DNA of 64,000 nucleotides from Zonotrichia leucophrys gambelii (lineage: Eukaryota; Chordata; Aves; Passeriformes; Passerellidae). The stretch covers positions 8,771,950-8,835,949 of the forward strand of contig NC_088179.1 of assembly GCF_028769735.1 (NCBI RefSeq). The letters are read 5' to 3'. The notes beneath the pieces are model-generated. The model saw only the letters and a list, made by a program, of their open reading frames with translations. It was not told the DNA's origin and ran no database searches. A program made the position numbers and the translations under genes. Below, piece after piece: positions 39,257-49,343 of this stretch; within the stretch, counting starts at the first letter, position 1, and every line of letters starts with the position of its first letter.

Positions 39257-42200
39257 TTAATTGAGAATCCCTGGGGCATTTAAAGCCAATTCTGGTAAAG
39301 CAAAACCACAAACCACGCTCCCACTTCAACCATTCACTGGTGAAGCTTCAGGTTCACAAAGCAGCGAGGGGCCAGGATGGCTCAGGTGAGGGAACTGCTC
39401 ACACAGTCATCCTTGCCAGGGGGAGAGGGAAGCTGAGCAAGGACCAGGATGGGCTCTGATGGCCTGGGCTCCTGGGAGGGCCATGAGTGTGGCAGCTCCA
39501 GCCTGAGGCAGATCCAGCCCTCCTGACCAAGCAGCCCCACACCCAGCAGGGCCACCCCAGCTCCCAGCACAGTGGCACAAGGGACAGTGTTGGAAGGGCT
39601 GGGAGGCTGGCAATGCCTCACCATCCCTCCATCTCTCACAGCACTGCCAGGAGAGCAGCAGGGAGCCAAACCTAAGGCAGGAGCACAAGGAGGGACTTTC
39701 TCCCCTTACTCCCCACCAAGGTGCTAAAACCCAGCAAGGCCAACAGGCAAGAGGCTGCCTCAGAGCAAGCATCCTTCAGTCACCTGTCAGGGGATTTCAC
39801 ATCCTCTGCTCCAGTTTTGGGAAGGGAGGCTCAATCTCCACCAGCTAACAGCTCCTGCCTGCTCCTGCCTGCCAGGCTGCCCCCTGTGCAGCTTCCTCTG
39901 GTGCTGAGATGCTGCTGGAGATGGTCCCAATTAAAGAAGTGAGGCTGTGACAACTTCAGTGGCACGAGGGAGATGAGAAAATGAACAGTGTCACCGAGTG
40001 TCTGCAGGAACAAATTTACAAACCTAATCACCTCCCAGCACAGCCAGGCTGCCAGTGCCTGAAGAGGGGTGATAGGGGAGAAGAAAGCTTTTGGGACTCA
40101 AAGAATATAAATTCATCCTGATAGGAATTGGGTCTGTCCCTGCCTGTAATCAGCAGCAAAACTGGGATCCTGAACTGGAATATTAATACAAGTGCTCAAT
40201 GGGAGATGAAAACCTCTCAAAACCTCTCTGAAATAATAAGAATTAAACATTAGAAGCACAGCACAGCAAACTGCAATGCAGTTGTGCTGTCGGGAGGAGC
40301 CTGCTGAAAGGGGAGGCTGAGAAATTCCATGGAAGATGAAACTGTCCCCTGGCAGTGCCTGGGACACAGATCCATCCTGAATGCTCCCCGGGACACTGAT
40401 TCTCATTCCAGATACCCTCCCAAACCTGGCTGTGATCCCTGTTTCTCTTTTAAAAACAGGATAATTGAATTTGTAGTACAGGTTGATCAGGTGCATCCCC
40501 TGCACCTAAAGAAGACAAATACATGGGAACAGGAAAGAAGCTCTTATTGTAACACCTGCTGTGTTTTGTATTCTGTATTTCTGCTGTTAGGGTTTGGGGG
40601 TAGGGAACACCTCTGACACTTCAGTGAGGTACCAAGTATTTGGGGTGTTTAATTTAGGATATTGCATTGCAAATGAGCAACTTTTGCAGGAAATAGAGTT
40701 GATGGGGAGCAGCTGACACTGAGAAGGGCAGAGTTCAGGACACAGCTGGCTGCTGAAGCCCAGGCTGCAGGCACAGCTCCTGTGCCATAAGGGGGGGTCT
40801 GACAGAGTGCTCACCCTGAGGAACACGCTGCAGTGGCAGGCAGCTCTTCAAAAGGCATTTTTGTTCTCTCACCTTTGGTTTCTCCCCATGGTGCAGGGGT
40901 CACAGAGCAGCTCCAGCCCCCGAGCCCTGCAGGGTGGGACACAGCCCCAGCAGCAGGCACAGGGCCAGGTGGAAGCACATCACCCCCAGGCTCCTTCCCA
41001 AGGCCCAGGGGGCACTCAGGCCATTCCTGGCATCCCAGCCCATCCTCAGGAAGCTCCTGCTGCCAAGGCCCCCTCCATGTTACCTGATGTCCATGAACAA
41101 ACAGCACCCTGGGACAGGGATGTGCCCTCACACTTACCACAGCAGGGCCCTGAAGACTGAAGGAAAAATGAGTTTTCACTTCCCTGAGGACAAAATAAAG
41201 GTGCTGGCAAACAATCTTGAGAAGGGGACAAAGCAGAGCTCCAACAGGAATACGCCCAGGCTGGGCAGCTCCATCCCAGCTGAGCCCCCTGCCCTAACCT
41301 GTGTGTGCTCCACTCCTGCATGTCCCACCCCAGCCTGTCTGTAAAAATGGCAGGACTGATATCTGGAGGCTCACTCAGCAAAATCCAGCAGCAGGACCTT
41401 ACATCTTCAGCACACAGGCCCACAGAGCTGCTGCAAACTGAGTTTGTGTGCAGGAGTGCCAGGAAGGATGGGCAGGAGCTCCAGGCTGCAGTGGCAGCAG
41501 CACCATGGGCAAAAGGGCTGCAGAGAATCCTCCTGACTGCCAGCCTACATGGGTGATGGGAGGGAGAAGGATGTGTGCCTCACAGACAGGGCACCACAGG
41601 AACACCCCTGGCCCTCTGTGTCCCTCTCACAGCCCAGACCTCTCCTCTGGCATCCCTTGGGCTGCCACAGAAGTTTCCTGTTCCTGATTAGAGAAAAGCA
41701 AAACTTCAGGGCCTTTGAGCTTCATAATCCACTTTGCAAACAAGGCACAGAGAGACAGACATGACCTGGAATGCTCTCTATCTGCTCCTGCTCTGCCCTG
41801 CCAAAGCAAAGGCCCCACTCCTCACCTCATCCCTGGCCTGCTCCATCACATCTGAACTAGAGTGATCATTCAGTGCTCAACTATTGGTGAAAAGGAAGAA
41901 GTCATAGTACTTTTTCGTAAAACATCTTTGTAGCAAGCTTGTCAGTACTATATCAACTATTCTCACACACAGCAGATGCACAGTAACCACTGCACCTGAC
42001 ATTGCACAGCATCACTGGCTGAGGCTGCCAAAAAACAATAAAACACATTAAGAGGAACTCTATTCCCCTTGTAACTTACATGACAGATCTTCCTAATTGA
42101 CTACTCTGCTGTCAGAGAAAATTAATGAATGAGAGAGACATGGGCTTTCTTTGTTATTAGTGCTTCTATTGCTTCCTAATCTATCAGGTTAATTTTGTGT

Positions 42201-42414
42201 TAATGAAAGTGAGGATTAAAAGCCCAGGTTGCTGGGAGGGTGGGGACAGGGAGTGAAGCCTCATAAGGAGCTCATACATGCTGGAGCACAGCTGGGCTCA
42301 GAGAGCTGCTGCTGCAGATAGCAGTGCAGAAAATGCCTTTCTGACACTTAATGTTCCTATTCCGGTCCTTTAAATAACATCTTCTCTGATGACCAAATAT
42401 TCTGATCTTTAATG

Positions 42415-42441
42415 TGATTAATCAAATTGTATCCACATGTG
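42415..42441. promoter_or_regulatory. Homeodomain palindrome and E-box in an AT-rich island
   Basis: TGATTAATCA (42415-42424) is a perfect palindromic pair of TAATC/GATTA homeodomain half-sites. CACATGTG (42434-42441) is a palindromic E-box 9 bp away. They sit in AT-rich sequence at about 42,350-42,870, set between more GC-rich flanks. A role as an enhancer is inference. Confidence 0.25.
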
Positions 42442-44290
42442 TGGGTGGTGAATGATGACCAAACCTTTTTAAAATAAAAAGATTAACTGAGTTTTAGTAG
42501 TTAATTGTTATAGAGTAAAAAAGGCTGAATTATTCTGATTATGCCAGCCTGTAAAATAATCCAAGGAAAAGACTAAAAACTGTGACTTATGCCAAAAATT
42601 TCTGAAAAATAACAAAAACTGATAGGGGCTAAAAGCTACTGCTTGTCCCTTTTGAATGTTTGCTTAAACAAATTATGTTGAAGCATATATAGATGGAAGT
42701 ATGAAAAAAATAGTGCATTGTTTATCAAGAATAGGATCAGTACTATAATGGCATCTTCTGTTTGTGCCATTAGTACTTGTTGTACAAGAGACAAAAAATG
42801 AGTTTTGTTTAACCTCATGTTTTGTCATAGAAATTTTAGCACAATCTTTTATGCTCGCTGTCTCTTTCCAAGAGCAATTCTCCGGTAGATTTTAAGCAGC
42901 TAAAGAATGATGAATGATCTCATCCCGAGTAAGGGACACAGGCGGGGGAAGGATGCCGTGTGCGGGCAGCAGGCGGAGCTGCAGTGACAGGGACAGCCCG
43001 ACCGACCCCGCCACACTCGGGACAGCAGAAACCGGACAGACATAACTGTAATAACAGCAATAACACAAAGTAAGAATAACAGCAATAGTCTGGAAATCTG
43101 CAAAAAACAAGAGGTGACAATAGAGGAGATGGCCATCACTGCCCCAGCCCTGCACAGGTGACACAGGTGGGCACCGATTACACACAGCCCGGGCAGGGGC
43201 TGGAGCTGCCACACTCACCTTCAGCAAAAGGGACAATTTCTGGTTTGTGTTCCCGTCACAAACATGAGATTTCTCAAACATCTGTTCTCCCCACCAAGCA
43301 GCTGCGAGGCTTTGCTTGTACTGGGTGCAGAGAGGAGAAGGGAAGGCACCAACACGGGTACAGAGAAGGGAAGGCCCAGCCCAGCCCCACAGTGTCAATC
43401 TGGGAGCTCGGCTGTGCTCACAGAGCTGCCCCAGGATTTACCGAGGCATTCATGAAAGCTGAATTTGGCCCAGAATTCAGGGAAAAGGGCTTTCAGCATG
43501 TGCTTCCCCAAAGAATCAAGGCTGCCAGGCTCTTTTCAGCCCAAGAGGCCGAGCCTGTGCCCTCACTGACCGTGGCAGGGGTTTCCTGGCTCCTGCCCAC
43601 ACCATGCCAGGAGTGCGGAGCAAGGGAGCCTCCCTGCCTTGGTGTTTGTATCCAGGCACCAGGGAGTGCTCCCGCTGCTCCCGGGCACCTCATCCCTCAG
43701 AAACGCCACTGTGCTTGCCTCAGAGGAGACAAAAGACACAACTGCTGCTTCCAGGGGCTAAACAAATAAAAAGCAACAGCACTCATCCCTTCAGGTTGCA
43801 TTAAAGTGACCCAGAGCAAGTTCTGCATCTTGTGAGCCCAGTGTCACAGCTCACTCTCTCAGCACACACCCTGCTCCTGCAAGGACAGGTTTCCTCCCTC
43901 CATCACCCAGACTGTGCCAGGGACCCAGGAGAAAAGCCTTTCAGTTTGGATGGGCCTGTTCATCACCATCCCTGTGGGTACATGGCAGCATCTGTGCCCC
44001 TCTGGGGTCACCCCATGGCTCACAGGAGTCCCCATATCCCACTCCTGGTATGGCACTGCATGGAACAAAGCAGGATCCCGCTGTCCCCCAAAAAGCACAC
44101 AGCTCAAAATTAGAATCTCGGTTACAGGGTGTTAATCAATGCCGCCCCACCTCACTGTCCATCAAAGGAATCAGCAGCTCAGCACCCACAGCACCATTAC
44201 CCCAATGGTCACAGCCATTCCCACCCGAGTCCCTTATACCGAGCTCAACACACCAAAGGTAAAAATCCCACTGCATTTCCCTTCATCCAG

Positions 44291-44589
44291 TGTTGTGATG
44301 TTGTCATTATAGCACAAGAGTTCTATTGTCATTACATTGCAAGGGGTCTATATTGCTAGAGTTTCATACCTCCTTGATGTTTTCTGCAGGCAGCTCTTCA
44401 AGGCACTGACTCCAGTTCCCCACAACCAATCAACCCACTCTTTTATAACACTCTTCTTTATTGGCTACAGCTGCAGCCTGTTAACATCAGCCCTGCTCCC
44501 AATCCTTAATAACTGGCTCAGCTGCAACTCTTTAGGGGGTAAGATTACATCCTATACCACCTTTATTTCTTATTTTCTATGCCCCTACA
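44291..44589 (-). mobile_element. LTR-like element (possible solo LTR)
   Basis: Read on the minus strand, this 299-bp segment starts TGTAGGGGC and ends CATCACAACA, giving the TG...CA termini usual for retroviral LTRs. It has a TATAAAA box at 44441-44447 and an AATAAA hexamer at 44457-44462; having the hexamer upstream of the TATA box is unusual. No gag, pol or env frame adjoins it. The flanks do not give a clean 4-6 bp target duplication; instead TTGTGATG occurs at 44293-44300 and again at 44590-44597, so the borders are uncertain. No family name is claimed. Confidence 0.45.
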
Positions 44590-45863
44590 TTGTGATGCCA
44601 TGTTCCTCTCAGCATAGCTTGTCGAACTCCCTCCTCAGTTTCCCACCAAGGCTGTTTTCCCCAGTGTGCTTTGCTGGGACAGCACAGGGGATGGGCAGCC
44701 CTGGCTGAGCTCGCTGCCAGCCCCACACACCCCACGCCTCCTCTCTCTCTGGCTCCTTATCAGGAAGCTCCTCTCAGGGTGCTTGGGACACAGACCTCCA
44801 GCACACCCTGCCAAGCCGTGCTCCTTATTAGACCTTTTTTAAATCCGGTAAGAAATGGCACAGTGTGCAAGGAAGTATAAAATAGAGGCTGCAGAGATAT
44901 GAACACTCTGGAAAATGGGAATCTTTGCCTTCCACTACTGAGTCCATCCATGGAGAAATGTGCCCTCTGACCCAACTCACCCTGCACACCTGTCTGTGTA
45001 ACACAGAATTTGTACTGGATACATCCTGTGCTTAAAATACACAGATTTTACATGCTACTGTTAAAAGCAGTATTTTCAGAGCCATTTTCCTTTGACTCCA
45101 GGCCCTTTTCCATGATCTGTTACAGGCAAGGTGAAACTTGTCCCGTTTCTTTTCCAAATGATGAAGCATTTCCCCCAGGCTAGATACTGACCTTCTGCCT
45201 CTTTCTTTTAGGTAAAATAAGATTATGCTAAATAGTCACAGTCAAGTATCTTGGGCACTAGGGAGTAGAGAGAAGGCCATGAAATCTCTCTTTAAAGCTG
45301 TTTCTCCCAGGAATCCCACTTCTGCCTTGATTCCCAGTTCATGATTCTCCCATCCATAATTGTGAAAACCTGGGGGATGTTTGTAAGTGTCCAGTGAATG
45401 AAATGTCCTGTTCTGTAGGTTTTGGTCCCCAAATTGAAGGGTTCATGAGAATTACTTGGCAGGGCAGAACCAGCCGGAAGGGCCCAGAGCAGGAACTTCC
45501 TATATCCCCTCCAGAATTCAGATATATTTAAGGGAGAAAATACCTCTTTGTGGTACTGTTTGGAGGTAAGTATCCCCAGGTGGGGCTCTTTGAATAATTT
45601 CACTCCTCCTTAATATTCTTCCCATCTCTTTCCCACTGAGATTTATTTAATCCTACTTGGGAAAGCAAACTGATCAAGATGGGAGTTATTTCAGCATCTG
45701 TTGATGCTGAATCATGACTTCATTTCTACCGTCCTTTTTACTCTTGAGGATTTAGCAATTCCCTCCAAGACTCTCAACTTCTCTTGTCTTCTGTTAATTA
45801 AAAACCAGCTAGGATTGCCTGCTAATTGCACACTGGTTTAACAAAGCCTGGCCTGTTGCTGTG
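44590..45863. other. Gene-free sequence left of FAM124B
   Basis: Mixed sequence. It contains a 103-codon minus-strand open frame (45,292-45,603) and, on the plus strand, a consensus donor GAG|GTAAGTATC near 45,565. Neither is tied to a known gene; the far end of the FAM124B 3' UTR could reach in here. Confidence 0.45.
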
Positions 45864-46502
45864 TTTATTTTAAGTATCAAATGAATAGGCAGCAGCAGGT
45901 TTTACTGGCACTTCTCTTCAAGTGCGTGGTTTTTGCATGTACTGTGCTGAGCAGGGAAAAAGCTTTCTATTTCTCAATAGAAATATTTCAAAGAATATTC
46001 TTATGTTTCAAATCTTGCATAAAACTGACAACACTGATAGATTTTAAATACCAACAAAGGAAAACCAGCATGACCACTGTGACTGCGCCACGAGCTTGTT
46101 CCAGTTTGTCCTAGCAAGGGATGGTGAGTCCCCACAGCTGGGGGCATCCAACTGCTTGGGCAGCTCAGCCAAGCTGCACCTTCAAAACCCATCTGAAGAC
46201 ATCACTGTCTAATTTTCAGCATCTTAGAACAGCTGTAGGAGTCACATGGCTTATTCCTATTCATTACACAACATACCCCTCACCTATTGTGCATTAAAAA
46301 CCAAACCAAAACATCAGCTTTCTGTAAATACAGTGTTATTTTTTCCCTGCAGCCTCCTTAGCATTCCTCATGGAAATTCAGTGTCTGCCTCAGTGACCCC
46401 TAGTGGGATGTCACAGGACAGAGCAGCAGCAGTCACAGCACATCCCAAAGCGCTCCGCTGTCCTTTGCCAAGCACGAGTCCATCAGGCACGTTTGGTTTC
46501 GG
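45864..46502 (-). other. FAM124B: Probable FAM124B 3' UTR
   Basis: Sequence between the FAM124B stop and the first good minus-strand AATAAA (45864-45869). GC content falls sharply straight after the stop codon. Another AATAAA lies near 45,645. The end point is an inference. Confidence 0.4.
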
Positions 46503-47126
46503 TCATATATAGAATTCCTGCTCCTCGTCGGCTGCTGGCGGTGCCGGTGCTGGCAGGGGGCAGCCCGGGGCTCCGTGCGGGGCTCTATCCTTGCAGCCCG
46601 GGGCTCTGTCGCTCCGGGCCGGGGCTCCGTGCGCGGTTCCGTCGCTCCGGGCCGGGGCTCGCAGCGCCGGGCCGGGCAGGGCACTGTCGGTGCCGGCTCC
46701 GGTGTCTGTCAGCGGCCGGAGGCTGCTCCGCAGGGCCCCGGGGAACAGGCTCAGCGGCCAGCGGCCGCTCTCAGGGCCCCGCACGGCCAGCCCGGTGTCC
46801 ACGTCGGTCTCGGTTCCCCGCGGCGCCCGGCCCGCCCGCCCGCGCAGCCACAGCGCTGCCCAGCCCTGCTGCGGGGCGGCCACGCCGGGGGCAGAGCGCA
46901 GGGGCCTCTGCAGGGCACTGCCCGCCCGCTCGGAGCCCAGGCATGCTTCCACTGGGGCACATTCGGGTTTACCCTTCGGAGCTCGGACCTCCCGGCTCCT
47001 CCGCCCAGGATCACCCTGTTTGACAGCGACTGGCACACAGTCCTGCGGGATTCTTCCATTGCCTGTGTTGTCATGCTGCTGGGAAAGCCCGATGTTTGTC
47101 TCGAGGGTCCTGGAGCTGCTTTGAAC
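46503..47126 (-). CDS. FAM124B: FAM124B, last coding exon (residues 241-447)
   Basis: This 624-nt exon completes FAM124B with 207 residues and a TGA stop at 46503-46505. The acceptor is TTTCAACAG|GTTCAAAG, phase 0, restoring the family junction LLK|VQ (LLQVQ in human). Two anchors support it: ETDVDTGLAV, matching human ETNVDTGL at a comparable distance from the end, and the acidic-aromatic C-terminus DEEQEFYI, matching human EEEFFI. Total length is 447 residues, close to the human 455. Between the anchors the sequence is poorly conserved, very GC-rich and rich in Ala, Pro, Arg and Gly, and probably disordered. About residues 389-429 come from an in-frame minisatellite. The only other long frames here lie opposite and out of frame, and are shadows. 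Confidence 0.9.
   Translation of the reverse strand, partial: VQSSSRTLETNIGLSQQHDNTGNGRIPQDCVPVAVKQGDPGRRSREVRAPKGKPECAPVEACLGSERAGSALQRPLRSAPGVAAPQQGWAALWLRGRAGRAPRGTETDVDTGLAVRGPESGRWPLSLFPGALRSSLRPLTDTGAGTDSALPGPALRAPARSDGTAHGAPARSDRAPGCKDRAPHGAPGCPLPAPAPPAADEEQEFYI
46560..46680. repeat. GC-rich minisatellite inside FAM124B coding exon
   Basis: Variants of a unit built on CCGGGGCTC(C/T)GT(G/C)G, spaced mostly 33 bp with shorter 20-23 bp variants, run across about 120 bp of the last FAM124B exon. On the coding strand the 33-bp spacing equals 11 codons, giving imperfect GAPARSD / RAPGC / APHGAP repeats at about residues 389-429. The frame is preserved throughout. Confidence 0.75.
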
Positions 47127-48623
47127 CTGTTGAAAGTGAGAGAGAAGCCGGTTATCACACATTTCTACCTTAACTAATGATGATGCTCTCGCCCAGCCCG
47201 GCTGCGCTGGGGTCACCTGCAGCCTGACTCAGCACACCTGGGGGAGTCCCTGCCGAGGGAGGCTGTGGGTACAACAAATCCACATGCACTCCAGGGAAAC
47301 CTCGATAAACACTGGGAAAGGACAGCCACAGCCAGTTACCACAAGGGGCTTCAGGGGGAGTGACAACTCTATGTGGAGTCTGTGAGCAGAGCCTGGGATT
47401 TAGTTTGCGATATGGCAGGAGGTCAGGCCAGGGGGTAAATGCAGGTGCTCAAAAGAAAGATTTACAGTATGGGCTGAAGAGTTGCAGAGTAAAGCACTGG
47501 GCTGTCAGCCTGCTGTCTGGAGCTTGGACACAAGATACATCCTCGAGTTCAAGTGGATTACACCTTCCTTTGCGAGGAGCACACTGCAGCACGGTCACAG
47601 CCCCAGAAAAGCTCCCAAATTTCCTGCCGGTGAATTCATGTACATCTGTCAGCTCAAAGACCTTGTACCAAAAGCAGGAATAGCCACAGAGTAATTTAGG
47701 AAGGGACCTCTGGAGGTCACCTGGCCCAGTCCCCTGCTCCAGGTAGACCAACTTCAAAGCTATGTGAAGATACCCAGGGCCTTGACCACTCCAAGAGGGT
47801 GAAAATCACTTTATAAATTGATATTGAATGAGGCAGCAAGGGCTGCCCTAAGATTAGTGTTCAGAGCAGCACAAAAATAGGCTGAACCAAGCAATTAATT
47901 TTAACAGAGAACTTCTGGGAGGAAAAAGACAGGTCAAACAATTTAAAATCCAAATTACAAGAAAAATGACCAGAGGTGGGAGGGGTTATTAGAATGGAAA
48001 GAAAGCCAAACTTCCATTCTACTCACATATGTAATTCTCACTACATATGATCTCAGCACAGACTTTGTCTTCTTTTTTTTTTTTTTTTTAATTTGTATTT
48101 ATATAACCTCTGGACTGCACACTTCAAAAGAAAGGCAGAGATTTCCTAGGACATATCTCTTTTGTCACTTTTGCCCAACTGCAACTCACTTGTGATCTCA
48201 CAACCTTAATTGCAGGCAGTGCTGTATCAACATTACACTTACAAAACTTCTGGCTTTGGATGCCAAAAATCTGCTTTGAAAAACACTTATACAGCAATGA
48301 CTTATCAGAAAAAGATTAGGCTGCTACAATATATATTTTTTTTTTGAGGCAGAGGAGGGAAGATGTTAAGCTAGTGTGCCCTAGAAAACATCAATAATCT
48401 GCATTTCAGGCAAGCAGTAATGATGTTAATTTAACTGTATAAAAACATTCCAAGGATCAGTGCTTATATTTATCAACAGCATCACAGCACCGTCAGACAC
48501 CGATTACTGCATTCACAAATCCAAAACAAAATGAACATGAACAAACAAAATCGTCATTCCCATTTTGAACCAGTCCTGCTTCCCTTGGAAACATGCGGAT
48601 AAAAGAGCCCCGCGGACACATAC
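47127..48623 (-). other. FAM124B: FAM124B intron (about 1.5 kb)
   Basis: GTATGT...CAACAG intron between the two coding exons. It contains a decayed CR1-like fragment near 47.7 kb, a T-rich run near 48,071-48,090 and AT-rich unique sequence. No nested gene is seen. Confidence 0.9.
47692..47810 (-). mobile_element. Decayed CR1 LINE 3' fragment in FAM124B intron
   Basis: The plus strand reads GGAAGGGACCTCTGGAGGTC then CCTGGCCCAGTCCCCTGCTC, matching the reverse complement of the CR1 tail. The continuation through 'cagggccttgaccactccaag' is weaker but in the right order. The element lies on the minus strand, the same as the host gene. Confidence 0.65.
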
Positions 48624-49343
48624 CTTGAGCAGAATTGTGTTTCCTTCATAGTCCTGAGTTTGCCACCGGGAGCTGCTGATGGGCACGCAGGGGTTGGGCA
48701 GCAGGGGCACCAGCTGCCCGATCTCCTGCACCTTGAACTGCAGGGCCGCCGACTCGGGGGGCTCGGCCGTCACCCCGATGGGCAGCTGCCTCAGGCACAG
48801 CTGCACGGCCGCGTGTGGGCCGGAGTGCAGCACAAACACACACTGGGTGCCCTTCTGCACGCTGCCTTCCCTCTGCAGGATCAGCTCGTACAGCCTCACC
48901 GCGTCCTCGAAGTTGTCGAAGCTGCAGTGCAGGGTGACGCGCAGGATCTCGGGGCCGCGGCGCACCCGCCTGATGCCCCACACGGGCAGCTGCTCCTCCA
49001 GCCCGTAGAATTCCTGCTGGCATGGGGCACAGCGGGAATTGGCAAACTGGGCACGCTGGCAGCGCCAGGGAGGGCGCTGGAACTGCTCGTGCACCTGGAA
49101 GATCCGCTCTTCTCCCAAGTCCTCGAGCAGGAAAAGGAGGATGGAGATCCCAGGAAAGCTGCAGCTCCTCCTGCGGTATCTCTCGTAGTATCTCAGCGGA
49201 GGAACTCGCTCTGACACCAGGAAAAGGCGAATGTCCAGGCAGAGCCACTCCAGAAGCCTATCCAGAGTCTGCTGCAGAGGGATTGCGCGTCCCAAATGGG
49301 TGAGGAGATGCACGGTCATCAGAGACTCTGCTCCATCATCCAT
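48624..49343 (-). CDS. FAM124B: FAM124B, first coding exon (residues 1-240)
   Basis: This exon encodes the N-terminal 240 residues of FAM124B, a member of the vertebrate FAM124 family whose biochemical role is not established. The start codon is 49341-49343, giving MDDGAESLMTVHLL; human FAM124B also begins with MD followed by a hydrophilic stretch and MTVHLL. Family-typical segments follow: LFLVSER (about 41-47), SFPGISILLFLLEDLGEER (62-80), EILRVTLHCSFDNFEDAVRL (132-151), and LQFKVQEIGQLVPLLPNPC (201-219), then SSSRWQTQDYEGN before the donor. The donor is AAG|GTATGT, phase 0. The exon is GC-rich. The frame stays open at least 49 codons upstream to 49,490, but that part does not resemble the family and is probably 5' UTR. 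Identification is from recalled family similarity, without a search. Confidence 0.93.

Larger units (their letters stand above)
35886..44290. other. Gene-free sequence
   Basis: GC-rich blocks at 36.7-37.9, 38.5-39.9 and 40.8-41.8 kb are separated by AT-rich ones at 36.2-36.5 and 42.0-42.87 kb. A CpG-containing patch lies at about 42.9-43.05 kb. Apart from the 19-bp duplication and the homeodomain/E-box island, nothing is recognised. Confidence 0.55.

Noticed and set aside
1..46500. SERPINE2 exons, expected leftward of FAM124B by synteny
   Set aside because: I looked for serpin signatures, including the reactive-centre hinge and C-terminal motifs, and found none; the gene probably lies beyond the left edge, or only a noncoding part is inside.
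46403..47177. Long plus-strand frames (up to 206 codons) opposite FAM124B exon 2
   Set aside because: Antisense shadows of a GC-rich coding exon; the minus-strand frame carries the family anchors and valid splice sites.
48071..48090. T run as the tail of a processed pseudogene
   Set aside because: No coding sequence or target duplication adjoins it; it lies in a FAM124B intron and looks like a simple repeat.
48646..49248. A 200-codon minus-strand frame overlapping FAM124B exon 1 in another register
   Set aside because: A shadow of FAM124B; Arg/Ala/Pro-rich with no independent support.
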